DNA from: Rhynchonema sp. JSB1_4
Taxonomy: Eukaryota > Nematoda > Chromadorea > Monhysterida > Xyalidae
DNA length: 64,000 bases
Direction of reading: 5' to 3'
NCBI GenBank assembly: GCA_030248065.1
Contig: JASAMV010003979.1
Location: 1 to 64,000, forward strand
The notes under the pieces were generated by a model that did not search any database, had not been told where the DNA came from, and was given only the letters and a program-made list of their open reading frames with translations. The position numbers were made by a program, and so were the translations under genes. This document shows, in pieces, positions 33,646 through 47,375 of this stretch (positions are counted from its first letter, which is position 1; every line of letters begins with the position of its first letter).

Positions 33646-34913
33646 AAGAAGCCAGCCAGCAGCACGACCAGTGCCACGAGCTGATGGTCGGACCATTACG
33701 TCACACACATATATACTGTATGGTCGTCACGGCATTTGCTTTAAAGTGCCTCTACAATTGAATGGTGACCGCGTTTGTTCGCAGCCATTTTTTTGGAAAA
33801 TGAAGGCAAGGTATCAGAAACCCAGATTTAGGGAATGGATTTTCAACTCGTTGCTTTGTGATGTTTCACGGAGCCCACATATTTTCACAGGAGGAGAAAA
33901 AATGAAAAAAGTTTGAGGCAAGCCGGTGCAAGACACAAGGTAATCCAATCCAAGATATTTTCAGCGTTTTATACACAGACGTTTCTCTGTTAAACGAGAT
34001 ATAAAGCATTGTACGAAACGCCGTGTGTGACAAATAATAAGCGAAACACTCCAAAAAAAATCAAGCCTTTTTGAAGCACCCTTTTACTGCTGTATAATTT
34101 TAGGCATCTGTGGTAAATGAAATAAGTTGTCAATTACAAATAAAAATCCTCTAATTATCAAGTATTTTGTTTGTGCTCCCAGTTTTCAAAACCCTACACA
34201 GCTCACACAATGTTTACCACAACATGCGCAAGGCAGCCATTCCACAGCGCACATACAACGACAACACACAGCCGGCCAGGGACAACACAGCAATGTTTCA
34301 GCTGCAGCTTTGTGTGTGTGTGTGCTGTGGAATGGGTGCCTTGCGCATGTTGTGGTAAAGATTGTGTGAGCTGTGTAGGGTTTTGAAAAACGGGGAGCAC
34401 AAACAAAAAACTAGATAATTAGAGGATTTTTATTTCTAATTGACAACTTATTTCATTCACCACAGATGCTTAAAATTATGCTAGAGTAAAAGGGTGCTTT
34501 AAAAAGGCTTGATTTTTTGGAGTGTTTCGTTTATTATTTATCACACATGGCGTTTCGCGCAATGCTTTATATCTCGTTTAACAGGAAAACGTCTGAGTAT
34601 AAGACGCTGAAAATATCTTCTAGTGGATTACCTTGTGTTTCGCACAGGCCTGCCTCAAACTTTTTTTATTTTTCCCCTCCTGTAAAAATGTGTGGGCTCC
34701 CTGAAACATCACAAAGTAACAACTTGAAAATCTACTTCCTAAATCTGGGTTTCTGATACCTAGTCTTCATTTTCTGAAAAAATGACTGCAAACAAACGCG
34801 GTCAACGATCAATTGTAGAGTCACTTTAAGAAGCCAGCCAGCAGCACGATCAGTGCCACGAGCTGATGGTCGGACCATTACGTCACATATGGTCGTCACG
34901 TCATTTGCTTTAA
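33646..34913. mobile_element. giant palindrome (two ~510 bp arms) bounded by ~90 bp direct repeats
   Basis: Arms of about 33741-34250 and 34315-34829 are inverted copies with a ~65 bp centre. For example, GTGACCGCGTTTGTTCGCAG on the left pairs with its reverse complement near 34795. Directly outside the arms lie two direct repeats beginning AAGAAGCCAGCCAGCAGCAC: 33646-33744 and 34828-34913. They are near-identical except for ~13 extra bases (CACATATATACTG type) in the left copy. There is no coding capacity. The order direct repeat - palindrome - direct repeat resembles a foldback element or a duplicated insertion site. Confidence 0.88.
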
Positions 34914-36020
34914 GTATGCACGATTTGAGGCCTAGGTACCATACTGATTGAAAGCAACGCTCATCCGCTAAACAATCCAGGCAGAAGAACAACGCTATAA
35001 ATGACCTGTCGCTTACGTCATTTTGCGAAGCAGACTCAAAAAGATGCTCAACATAAGCTTCAGTTTTCGACATACAGATACATACAGTATGTACATACAT
35101 TATGGATCATGCACGAGAAGAGTGAAGCACACTGATGGCATACATATGTAGGACGACGCTGGCTTCCTTGTGCTTCCGCTTAACGTTCAGGGTGCACGCT
35201 ACCCACTCTATGAATACAACATCTTGTATTAAAAACGTTTTTCTGTCACACAATGGTTCAACGTTATCCTATCACATTATTAAACTGAGGGTCACAAGCA
35301 GGAAGCTTGTTGCAAGTTGATGAATAACACGTAATGCGTTGACGTGCATGCAGCTCAAACATGCACAGGATAGACACACGCACATGAGTAGATCCTGTAA
35401 ATGGCATGTCACTGCACAAGAGCAAGCAACCACAATTTCAGTCTGATCGATCCCAATCGAACAGGAAAAAACACACGTCGTGGCCACGCTTGTTTCTTGT
35501 TTATGAGCGAAACGAAAACGGCACAGACACGATTTACATACATGCACCGGCACGGAGGGGCACAGATCTGAGCAAAAAAATCAAAAAAGTGCAGCATCGC
35601 CGCTTGACGCAGCTGTCGCCGACAGACATGCTAGAATGTATGCCATGCTGGATCACTGCACAGTCCACTCTCTCCACAGTGAGCTCAATAATACCATCTG
35701 CTTTCTTGATGACATTTTGCTGAGAACCTGCCTTCATCAATGCTGTTGCCATAGGGCAACAACCTAAATAGTCCATGATCGAAAATACCCCTGATGGCTA
35801 TAAAGTGGAATGATTTTTCGTGTGACTCCGCTCCCGAAGTGAACTGCACACCAAAATCATAGAAAGAACAGAAAAAAGTGGTACATGATCTCTGTCGCGT
35901 GAAGCAAATACAGAAAGTTATCTTTTGACACGATGACGGAAACAGAAGAAAGAATATCTCAAATCACTATTGTCACTGTCTGTGACCATTACTGTTTCAA
36001 TGTTACTGAGTAGTTCATGA

Positions 36021-36054
36021 TACTTTACGGCGTTTGGCAAAACGCCGTAAAGTA
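36021..36054. repeat. perfect 15 bp hairpin
   Basis: TACTTTACGGCGTTT (36021-36035) is followed by a 4 nt loop and its exact reverse complement (36040-36054). No T-run follows it and there is no gene nearby. Confidence 0.85.
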
Positions 36055-39000
36055 ACATCCACCACTCAGCAACAGAGGAAAGAATCTCACCGCTAAAGAC
36101 CAACTGCATCATAACCGATGAATAGAGATCCGGATTTTGTGTAATGAAGCTTATGAGCGCCAGACCATCTGTGCAAATAAGGACGGCATCAATAGAACAA
36201 ATCAGGTCTATTTCAGATTAAAAAAACGTTGCGCTCAACTAGGCGATGCACATGCAAAGACGTTGTTCAGGTATATAAACAAACTGCTCGGGACCAAAGC
36301 TATGCAAGCTTATGGTCAAATTCTGTTCTTTTGTATTCTCAGTTCCGGAATACTTCACCGGGGAACTCCCCGGACGCGTGAGACCCAGCGGTGAACCGTT
36401 GAGCTGAAGGCTGCATCGGATGCGTGGGTATTCGATGGAAATGTTGTTGACAAGGACACACCGAGATGAAAGGATAATTGGATAAAGCAGGGTATGTAAA
36501 TATATTTGGTCACAATAACGCTGATAAGATTAAGAAAGGGCACGAGCGTGAAAAATATGTCTTCACTTGTGCGAACAAAAGTTCTCTGTTTTTCAATAGC
36601 GCAAGAAACAAAAGGCATTGCCAATAGGCTGTTGACACTCAGAATATAGCCACCATTATGATCTAAACAGTAATTATAGCCAAGCAGCCAAGAAATCCCC
36701 GCATAAACCAGGAAATCCCCATTAGAGTTTGTCCGGAATGATAGCTTTCGCATACGCAAGAACAATATTGCGAAAGCCAAATATCAGCCTCAGCCATGCT
36801 GGTTGCCAAGAAATGTGGCATGAACCGTAAATGGGCAGCTGTTGAAGCCTTTGTTGTTCTGAATAAGCAACGCACTGCTCAGTAAAGAACACAGCAAATC
36901 CACTTGCTCACATGACCGCTGCACGTATCCACGCGACTGAGCCATCTTTCATACGTGACTTGATGCATGTCGAAGCTGGGTTCAGGGAACAGTCAGCAGC
37001 CCATGAAAAAACGAAAAACCACACACGGAAAGGCTACACATAATATACCCATGCCCATGTATAGGTTACGTAGGCACAGGCATGAGCTGTACAATGCAAT
37101 GCATAGTTTTCCTATTTTTTTGTGGCACACCACACAAAAATGGAAATAAGAAGGGTGGTTTCGAGGAGTTTTCCATTGCATTTCGAATGCAACGCAGTGT
37201 GCGCCGTTTTCAGTGGATATTAAATTAAAATTCAACAAGTAAAAATCAGCGTGGAAGCCCGTGTGGAAATACCGTAAATCAATTTACGTGACAAACCAAA
37301 TGACGAACGAGCGACAGCAACGGTGCGTGGTATACGGCAGCTGCTGCGTGGTGATAGCAGATAACGGACATTGAACACGCAATGACTTGTTGTCGATGGA
37401 TTGGTTTACGTGTGTATACAATGGGCAGGCATAGAGGAAAACTTTGGGGTAGAGAAGAAGCAAGCACACAACTCCACGGCGTTTTTGCGCAACCAAAACA
37501 TAGACGTTGCTGGGCTCGAGAAAAAAGGCATATAATATGCACCATGTAAAATTGGAACACATCGCTTTACGGAGGGGGCAGTTTCATGTGGCTGTATGCG
37601 ATGGAAAATGGCTGAAAAACGAATGCAGTGAAGCACTACTATATCTACATACCACCTATCGCACATACACAGCAGCACACTTCGGTCTGCTAACACCGCT
37701 AATTGCTTGCCATTAATTCTTGAATAAAAACGCGATCCGAAAATAGGACGCATGACCCAAGTCGGGAGTCTGAAGCGGTGAGAGCTTGCTATACGTGCCG
37801 CACGTATAGCAGAGACATAGCCGACGGCAGTGGAGTCAGACGTGCTGGCGTGTGTGGATGTGGGTACATGCGCATTGTGCGTGTTGTTTAATGAGACCAG
37901 AGAACTCTTGTGCAAAGCTGCGGCGTCCGCCTGTGAAAGCAGTTAAAAGTGTCCGCCGCTTTATCCGGCCGGACAAAGGACTTTGCAACAGATATGTACT
38001 ATATGTAGTGTAGTCCGGCCTAATGCGCGCCGCCAGAGTGAAGCGAAGCCAGCCAGCCGCGATACATGAATCGCCAGATGAGCACGCTCGCATTCGCGTC
38101 CACATACAGTATGTGACCGAGAGCAAACATTGTGTGGCAAGTGCATATTGAAACACAAGCTCCAAGCTGGCGGTGCAACTCTGGCACATGCACTACTTGA
38201 ACACATGTGCGCGCCAGAGTATGGAAATGCCAATCGATAAGGCACATGGACTTATGCGTGTGTGCGGGGTACGCCTTTGGCACTGGGTGCGTATTGTGCA
38301 TAGACCAGGGTATATGCGACGACTGGCTTGCTGGCTACTGTCGTTGAGACGCATAGCCTTAAATGGGATGGAACCTCGCTGGAATTACGAGTATGGTGCA
38401 CCTTTGTCAGCCGAGATAAACACGTGAATGGCGGGTGACATAGGGTGAAAATTAGAAATTAATGTTTTGGTTGGGGTGCTTCTTGCTGTTTTGGTGAACT
38501 TTCCTTGCGACCAGACATGGCCAAGTTTAGCTATAGATGCTGCGGATTCTTGTCCACAAGCAACAGTAACCCAGTAATGTCACACGGTCACGGAGGTTGT
38601 TGGATGCATGGGAGCGTGTCCAGGTGCGATCGGGACTCTCGTCAAAACTGCGCGCACAGCGAGCACGTAGACGCTTTTTTGATGAAAATATTCCTGCTCC
38701 ATTATTTATGGCGCGGTATCTGGTGGTCCGACCGACGCTCGCACGCACGCAACCGCCAACGAAATGGCGTGCACTGGGGTGTGAACCCACACGCTGATAC
38801 TTGATAATGCCGCCAGCCTGTATGAGTGATGCATTTGACAGCATCTTCGTTCAAAAACCACATTCCGTGCGTTCGCGTCAGTCGACAAGACAAGGTTCAT
38901 AGAGCTCGAACTCTGAGCAACCCCGGTTGCCTCATTGAGTCGTTGTGCTGTGACCGCACAGCTGGTCTTCTCAACTGGTTTTGAAGGAAAAGGGGTTCAT

Positions 39001-41742
39001 ATATGGGGAAACAGATCCTCTGGCGAATGAGGTCCTGTGGGGATGTAAAAAGCAACTTAGCACGTCAATTTGTGGCACCATATGAATAAAGTTATTAGCT
39101 TATTAGTGCAACTTCTAAGCTTAATTGGCAGCTGAGCAGCAAATTTCAGTCGAGCTCTATATCCCTATTATTGGGTTTGAGGCTTCTTTTTCGGAATGGG
39201 CTGTGCTTAGGCAACGAACCTAACACCTGTGCGCACAAAACAAGACCACTTCGTTATTTTACATGGAACTTTTGTTTTCCTTTTCCACTGACCTGAGGCT
39301 GGGACAGGTTCATGAGTCCGACTAACTCCCGTTGTTGTAAACTCCAGCAACAAACTTAAACTTGTGCTGTTTTGTGGGGACATCGTTCCTCAGCCCCGGG
39401 ACCTCTTTCTGCCATGTTGTTATTATCTGCTGGTTTTCCGACTCCATCGAGCGGGACTGTCAATGACAAGCATGGTCGGCATGCTGTTGATTAATTTATT
39501 TTCGTGAGATTTCACAATTAAGCAGTGAACCGAACTGTACCGGCGCACACGTGTACACGCTTGGTAAGGCAACTGTGTTAGGTCTTTCAACGATTTTTTG
39601 TTCCGCTTTAATCCTGGCAGATTGCCTGGCAGGTAAGAAAGATAAAGAATATTTGCACTTGACCGACAGAATGTTGTTCCTCAGAGCCACAGTTTTCTGC
39701 GGAACCGTGTTTTTCATAAGATCGTCGCTGTCAGCGTGCTCGAGTGAGTCCTTTGTATATTTTTCACAGTAAGACAGCATCTAGTAGATTACAGTGGTGT
39801 TCGTCAGTTTCACTGAGCTCAACCACATTCAATCAAAGCAGAAAGTAACAGGATTTTGAATGAAATTCAGAAAAATGTACGTCAACCATGACGGTGGTTT
39901 GTTGAAGAATGTTGATCGACTCCTGTGCGAAAACCCAAAAAATAACAAATGTTCGAAGTTCTGTTCGTTTTCCCAGATTTTTACGAAAAAGCAATGATCA
40001 TTAGTTTTATTTATCGCTCGTCCACCGATTATGTTCATCTTTTAACAGTGGTGCTGATGCATGATAATAGAAAGCAATATGTCAATATCCTGACTAACGG
40101 TTTGTGAACACGCATGTTTGTCGCCATATTCTTCCCACGAACACGCACCATATTGCACGTGTAATAACGTTTTGGGAGGGCAAATCTGTTTCTGTTCCTG
40201 CGTCGTGTATGGTTAAGATCAACGTGTTAAGTGTTTTTACGCTCATAACCGGCTGAAAATCACATGTCGGTTAAATCGCCGGCAGATAATTTTTCCGCAT
40301 TATCAAATACTATTTCTTAGTGCGAACATTACAAACAGTGGAACTGCTTTTGAAACACATCCTAAATTGAAAGCCCGGGTGTCAGCGTTTTTATGCCTCA
40401 CTACTACTACGAATGTACGTCGGAGTGATTCGAATAATGTACTGAACGAATACTTAGTGATTCTGCTGTTTTTTCAGCCGGATCAGTGAATTGATATCCG
40501 TGCGCGATGCGTAAAGTTAAATAGTGAACTTCATATCATGACACACATTATACGCTTGAATGCACTCCGAATTGATTCAAATACAACGCCACACTTGTGT
40601 TCCGCAAATATCCCCAAATGAAATCACATCAATTTATTCCGCATGTACAGAAACAGTTTATTTGCAACGCCATGGTTATTGTGCCAGTAAGTGTTCTAAC
40701 TCAACAGCGATGCCTATACACTGTAATTATTGACTTTACAGCAAAGAGTTTTTTAACCAGTTAATTCCGCACATGAGTAACTGTTTACCACCGGAAAAAG
40801 CGACTGACTAATCTTAACATGACAGTCACAACACAATTACACTGTATTGCAGTTGGCAGTTGATTAGGAAGTCAACAAAGCTGCTGTTGCAATACAGCCC
40901 TGCGTCAGCCGTGTCCACACGTGTGCGTGTTGTGGAGCACGTGCGCAATGCGCACCAGGAGATAGTTCACGCAATTGAGTCCAAAGAACGCTGATGAAAA
41001 AACCCTCACGGTCCAAAAACATGGTGATAAAATGAGACACAATGTAGTAGACAAGAAGTCATGTGCAGGGGGAACAGGAATCCCAACAAACGGCATGCTG
41101 TATTGCGAGTTTTGTGTCGCTGCTTGCCCAAATGCTGACGTAACGTAACCACCGCCGTTAAGACACACCAATTGTATGATCCCAAATCCATGCATACACA
41201 ATCGAATAATCTGCTCTGTCACCAACTGCATTAGGGCGTGAGTTTTTACAATAACCGTTTCAATTAACAGCACGTGCGTGCATCCAAGTTCCGCATGTAT
41301 ATGTGGTCAAAGTACGGTCGATGGAATGCTCTTTGTAAAGAAACACACGATAAAAAAGCCTAACTGATTGATAAACATCACCGTGTCCACGACCTCGTGC
41401 GAATTTCTGTTGTTCCAATTGAATACGGCCGAAAGTTTTGCCCAGATTTACCGTGTTTTCCCATGAATCGAAATTGACAAATTCTTTACGTCAACTGAAC
41501 CCCGGGCTCCGTTACACGCCACAGTTGTTGTTGCTCTATTGGTTTATGCCAAATTCATGCATATAAATGTAATGACGGTAAATGCATGACCATTATGCAT
41601 AAAAAAGCTGTTTTAGAGAAATGAAACGATGATTTCCTTTTCCTGATAGATTAAGGATTTTGGAGTAGTAAGTACGATCAATCGTAATATTGTCATATTA
41701 ACTGTTATTGTCAATTCACAAGGGAAAGCCGCGCAGTTCAAA

Positions 41743-44700
41743 ATGCAGCGAAACAATCCGCTGCAAATCGTAATTGTCATCTTGGCTTTAATTACGAATT
41801 GCAGTCACGCGCAAGTGCCTGCCTTTGGTCCACCGAGTGCAAAGAATGGTCTTGTCCAGGTGAGTCAGGTAGCGCATAACGAGTTTAATTCGTGCTTTCA
41901 CAGCTTTGTTCACCCACACTGACACATGAAACCTAATTTTTATTAGGTTTCACCGACTTTCATTCGCAAGTTTTATTTGTTTATGCTTTGATACATGATT
42001 TTCAGGTGCTACCGCATGCCACCTTGGGAGGCAACGCAGCCCTACTACAAGTTCCGCTGGATTCTACAGGTCGTAAAGCAAACGACCAGCTGAGCGCAAT
42101 GACACTTAAGGAGCTGCGTGACATCCTGGCCGACCTAGACCCGGCGGGCTTGCATGATTTGGGCGATTTGCCAGAATTCCAAGTGCTGGATTCTCCGCCA
42201 CCGTCGACACGAAACATTCCGGAACTCGCGGTTGTCAGAGAGGAGCAGCCCAACATCAAACCAATTTTCATTGAGTTCGTAAGGCCACCGGCGAGACGAC
42301 CGGATAACCCAGGTTCGACAATTACGAATGAATAAAACTTGTTTATCGTCAAGTAAAATGTTCTGAAAATTGGTACGATATGGGGAATGGTCTGAGTGCA
42401 ACTTGCGTGCCTTATGTGCCTTCAGGTTTCGCGTTCCCACCATCCTTCACGCACAAACGACAACCAGTGCCCAGGAGCTTTGGAAGACCTCCTCACATGC
42501 CGCTTCAAGTTTCACCCCCGTCTAGTTCCTATGGTGCACCAGTAGTTAGCCCACCTTCTTCTTATGGAGCACAGCCACAACCGCCGACTTCATCGAATTA
42601 TCAACCAGCTCCCAGTTATCAACCGGCGCCGCAACCAAGTTACCCGAGTCCGACACCTTCATACCAACCACCACCGCAGCCCAGTTATCAGCCGGCTCCA
42701 CAGCCCAGTTACGCAAAACCCACCCCTGCTCCATACCAGCCACCACCGCAACCAAGCTACCAGCCTGCACCGGCGCCACAACCAGCGTATCCAAAGCCAT
42801 CTCCATCGATATCCTATCAACCCGCCCCTAAACCAACCTACCAACCACCTCCCCCCGCACCTGCATATTCTGCTGCTCCACCAGCACCCAGCTACCCAAA
42901 GCCTGCACCAACTCCAGCTTATCCTGCCCCACCGCCAGCCCCAAGCTATCAACCACCGCCACAACCAAGTTATGCCAAGCCAACTCCGGCGCCATATGTT
43001 CCAGCGGCACCGCCCGCTCCGAGTTATCAACAACAACCCCAGCCAAGCTATTCTGCTCCCTCTCCAGTCCCGAGCTATCCAAAGCCGACTCCAGCGCCTT
43101 ACAAGCCCCCGCCGCCACCAGCTCCTGCGTACCCAGTTCCTCCTCCAGCACCGACGTATCAAAGGCCAGCACTTGCACCTTCTTATCAACAACCGCCAGC
43201 AACCCCCAGCTATCAACCGCCACCTCAACCCAGCTATCCAAAACCAACCCCAGCACCCTACAAGCCTCCACCGCCACCGGCTCCTGCATACCCAGCTCCT
43301 CCTCCAGCACCGACCTATCAAAGGCCAACACCAGCACCTTCCTATCAGCGACCGCCAGCAACCCCCAGCTATCAACCGCCACCTCAACCCAGCTATCCAA
43401 AACCAACCCCAGCACCTTATCAGCCTCCTCCGCAGCCTCCAGCACCTGCGTACCCAGCCCCAAAACCAACTCCCGCACCGTACGCGCCCCCGCCCGCCAC
43501 GCCAAGTTACCAACCAGCGCCCCAACCAAGTTATCAACAACCTGCGCCAGCGCCAGCCTATCCGGCTCCTCCCCCACAGCCGAGTTACCCAAAGCCGGCA
43601 CCAATGACACAGCCCAGCTATTCGAAACCGGCGCCATCTTATTCCGTACCAGCCCCACAACCAACCTATCCACGACCTACTCCAGCCACTTCATACCAGC
43701 CGCAGCCAGCAAAACCTGCTCCCGCACCAGTTTACCCTGCGCCACCACCACAAGCAAGTTACAGCAAACCAGCACCAGCACCGGTGTATCAACCCGCACT
43801 TACCACACCCAGCTACCAGCCGGCTCCACGCCCTCAGCCAAGTTATGCACAACCGGCACCACCGGCACCGACGTACCAGCCTGCTCCTGCCCCTCAGCCC
43901 ACGTATTCAAACCCAACACCAGCTCCCTCCTATCAGCTGCCTCCAGCTCCAACGCCAAGTTATCCAAAACCTTCACCGGCACCAGCTTATCAACAACCAG
44001 CAACAACTCCCAGCTATCAGGCGCCAACATCACCACCAACGCCTCAGCCTTACCAGCCTCCGACAACACCAACCTATCAGCCAGCGCCAGCTCAGGCACC
44101 GACGTATCAGCCTGCCCCTTCTCCTCAACCAACATATCCGAAGCCAACACCAGCCCCTTCGTATCAGTTGCCACCAGCTCCTGCGCCTAGTTATCCTAAA
44201 CCTTCACCGGCACCCGTTTATCAGCCACCGGCAACAACTCCCAGCTATCAACCACCACCATCGCCCCCGCCTTACCAGCCACCAGCACCAAGCTATCAGC
44301 CGGCTCCGCCTCCGACCCCCTCTTACCAGCCTGCCCCTGCTCCTCAGCCAACGTATCCGAACCCAACACCAGCTCCCTCGTATCAGCTGCCACCTGCTCC
44401 AACACCGGCACCGGTTTATCAGCCACCGGCACCAACACCTAGCTATCAGCCACCAGCACCATCTCCACCCTCACCTGCTCCCTATCAGCCGCCAGCGCCG
44501 ACAACGACACCAAGCTATCAACCGGCACCGCCTCCGGCACCGACGTATCAGCCTGCCCCTGCTCCTCAGCCAACATATGCCAAACCAACACCAGCTCCCT
44601 CGTATCAACTGCCACCGGCTCCAACACCGGCACCGGTTTATCAGCCACCGGTACCAACACCTAGCTATCAGCCACCAGCACCATCTCCACCCTCACCTGC

Positions 44701-47375
44701 TCCCTATCAGCCGCCAGCGCCGACAACGACACCAAGCTATCAACCGGCACCGCCTCCGGCACCGACGTATCAGCCTGCCCCTGCTCCTCAGCCAACATAT
44801 GCCAAACCAACACCAGCTCCCTCGTATCAACTGCCACCGGCTCCAACACCGGCACCGGTTTATCAGCCACCGGCACCAACACCTAGCTATCAGCCACCAG
44901 CACCATCTCCACCCTCACCAGCTCCCTATCAGCCGCCAGCGCCGACAACGACACCAAGCTATCAGCCACCTGCGCCAACCACTCAAGCTTACCAGCCTCC
45001 GGCTCAAACTCCTGGTTACGAACCTCTTGCGCCTGCCCCAGCCCCTGCTCCTTCTTACCAACAGACTCCACCTCCACCCATATATCCTCAGCCGCCACCG
45101 GCGTATCCAAGTCCACCCGCTCCAACCGCTTATCAAGCTCCAGCTCCCAGCTACCCGCAACCGACGCCACCACCGTCGTACCCGAGTCCAACTCCAGCTT
45201 CGTTCCATCCCGTTCCACAACCACAGCCGATTGTTGTGCAGCCCCCAGCCACGGTTCTCCATCAACCCATCGCAAGGGAACCCGCCACATCTGGCCGCAC
45301 TGCTGCTGTACTGCCACCTGCCACTCAGGTACATTTGTTTGTTTTGAGCGCATTTTTCTTGCTGCCTAAGGGCGGACTTAGGTTGAACACGGAAACCGGA
45401 ACACGGAAATATTTCCGTGTTCCGTGTTCCGTGAATATTTTGTAGAATCACGGAACGCGGAAATATTTCCGTGCCACAGAAATATTTCCGTGCACGGAAA
45501 TCCACGAAACTGGTTTGTATGTAAATTATTTCCGTGTTCCGGTTTCCGTGTTCAACCCAAGTTCGCCCCAAAGGAAGGTTATCAAAAAAGCTGAGAGAAA
45601 AAAAGCGACTTACCTTTCCGGTGGCGCTTACCTTTACTCAAAACTTTCAAGAGTTACGGTTGTTTTTGGAAAGTGAAAACATTTTTCATGTGTTCACTCT
45701 AACACATGAAAGGCAATGTTTTTGACGCTAATTTGAGTGATACCACTGTAGTATTCTTGTCCTTTAACCAAATCACGAGAAATTCCCATTTTTACGCTTT
45801 CAAGCTGTGCCCACTGGTGCTGGTCTTGAACCTAGGCGTTAATCTTGAAAAATGGGGATAACTTACGCCAGACACAACCAAAATGGTCAGGTGCGCCGTT
45901 CAATTGTTCAACCTCCTGCACCCATTCCCAAACTAACCGCCGTCCATCCACCGGCGCCAATAAATGCGTCGTCAGCGGCCCCGTGCGATTTCAGCGCCAT
46001 TTCGGAAGGAAGCTGCAAAATAGGTAGGTTTTGTAACTCGGCTTAAGCTGGGAACTAGAAAACAGCAGGCTGCGAAATCTAACTTGGTCATTTTAGTTGC
46101 AATATTCTTGTTGTGAAAATCAGCAACTGTTTCCTCTGTTGATTTAAGATACGAAAGCACGTGAGTCCGTTAACAGGATTGCTCAATGTGCGCTAAAGGG
46201 AGCGATAATGTTCGACCGCCGCGTCGACATTAGCTGCACAGAGTGTCTGAGAGTGTGCGCAATGCACCAGGTTTGTGATTCTTTCGGTCAAACTTGCTCA
46301 ATTCACCACTTGCATCATTTTTTCACCTGTCTTCGACAACCAATTGAGTGGTTAATTTCCTCGGATAATGAAACTATTCCGCATTTACGTTGTGGTGCTT
46401 CAGATTTTCGCAGTCATGGTCTGTTGTGCACGACGAACAAACAAGAATAACAACAGAACAAAATGAGGCACTGATCTGTAATAATCGGAGAACAGTGTGA
46501 AAATTTCAGGAAATAAAACTATAATTTTTCTGAGAACAAACACTACTGCTGAAAAAGAAACCCGAAAAAGAAAAGGCGGGAAGCTTGAATATACGCAATT
46601 AAAATTTCACAACGAAACTGGTCCATCTCATTGCAGGATTCAAGTTCACCGTGGATCTGTCGCAGCATATCCTATAATCATCGAAAACTGATTTGCGACT
46701 TGTACTCGTCCGTGGCGCGCGACGATGCCTCGTTTTCGCTTGTTGAACACCCTGGAACCGATTACATAAGGTTAGGAATTTCAATGCACTTTGGTCATGC
46801 AGTGTATTTATTGGCAATACAAAATTGGTATTGAACATTTTCAGCGTTCACGACATGAACGTGTTCAAAATCATAGCCAGTTCACCGCGCGGTCGAAGAC
46901 GAAGAAGGTGATGACGCTGGTGCACAGATGATATTCAACAGCATTTGTTGCCGTCTGCAATATTCGTCCCTTGCGGTTCCTGCCAAATGATCGTCATATT
47001 TAGCATAGTTATAGCATTCCTGTAGCATTGGATTGGTCAATTTTTTTTAATTGGTCAAGCTATGTGTTTTACTTCTGGTATTATATATTTTGTTTGTTAA
47101 ACTGTTTTTTGGACTTTATGTGCGGTACGTTGTGTTGGCGCCTTGTTTCTGATTGTCATTTGGTTGTTTCTAGTTTGGGTAGAAACTTTAAAAACTGAAT
47201 TCATGTATTTCAAGGTTTTAGCACAAAGCATTAATTAGACTTTTTCATAAATAGCTATCTGGAGGAGCAGAAGCACTGTGGACTTTGTAAAGTCGCTGAT
47301 ACACAACGTACAGGTCCAGAAGATTGCTTCTTGCAATTGGTGCAAGTTTCTTGTGATATTACGCTTTCGGTATGA
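41743..47375 (+). CDS. secreted proline/tyrosine-rich repeat protein with C-terminal PAN/Apple domain
   Basis: Exons 41743-41859, 42006-42312, 42426-45328, 45891-46023, 46149-46270, 46637-46770, 46845-46907 and 47255-47375 all agree in phase (~1300 aa). The signal peptide is MQRNNPLQIVIVILALITNC...SHA. Exon 3 encodes ~960 residues of SYQPPPQPSYPKPTPAPY-type repeats, an extended Pro/Tyr/Ala/Gln polymer like cuticle or eggshell matrix proteins, in which Tyr can be cross-linked. The C-terminal part has PAN cysteines: RIAQCALKGAIMFDRRVDIS, CTECLRVCAMHQ, WICRSISYNHRKLICDLYSS. Next come a polybasic SSPRGRRRRS, a proprotein-convertase-type site, and a Cys-rich tail (EEQKHCGLCKVADTQRTGPE, ending CDITLSV). 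If the donor at 46908 is not used, translation stops there after RGRRRRR, giving a shorter form. A role in extracellular matrix or cuticle is inferred. Confidence 0.9.
44411..44961 (+). repeat. 222 bp tandem duplication inside the proline-rich exon
   Basis: Units start at 44411, 44633 and 44855, each with CCGGTTTATCAGCCACCGG. The first two are full length and the third breaks off at about 44961. The later units are nearly identical at DNA level (for example GCACCAAC versus GTACCAAC), so the duplication is recent. Each unit is exactly 74 codons and keeps the frame. Confidence 0.9.
45370..45568. mobile_element. CACGGAAA-rich MITE, copy 1, in an intron of the proline-rich gene
   Basis: Ends GGGCGGACTTAGGTTGAACA and its inverted copy (TGTTCAACCCAAGTTCGCCC) enclose many GGAACACGGAAATATTTCCG palindromes. 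It lies in the intron just after the giant repeat exon. The flank is TAA on the left; the right side is not a clean match. Confidence 0.85.

Larger units (their letters stand above)
30877..41742. other. 10.9 kb region without a supported gene, rich in inverted repeats
   Basis: Open frames are short (at most ~170 codons) on both strands and show no domains, signal peptides or splice continuity. The first few hundred bases should hold the CAPS promoter, and the last few hundred that of the proline-rich gene (a TATAAA lies near 41561). Between them are the TTAGGC-bearing inverted-repeat element, the A20C20 tract, the 1.1 kb palindrome, a 15 bp perfect hairpin, and scattered ACATACAGTATGTAC-type palindromes. 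Confidence 0.55.

Noticed and set aside
42564..45347. Long frames of 347 and 500 codons (+) and 333, 281 and others (-) overlapping the proline-rich exon
   Set aside because: They are shadow frames of a stop-poor CCA/CAG-rich repeat. Only the frame with Pro/Tyr repeats connects to a signal peptide and PAN exons.
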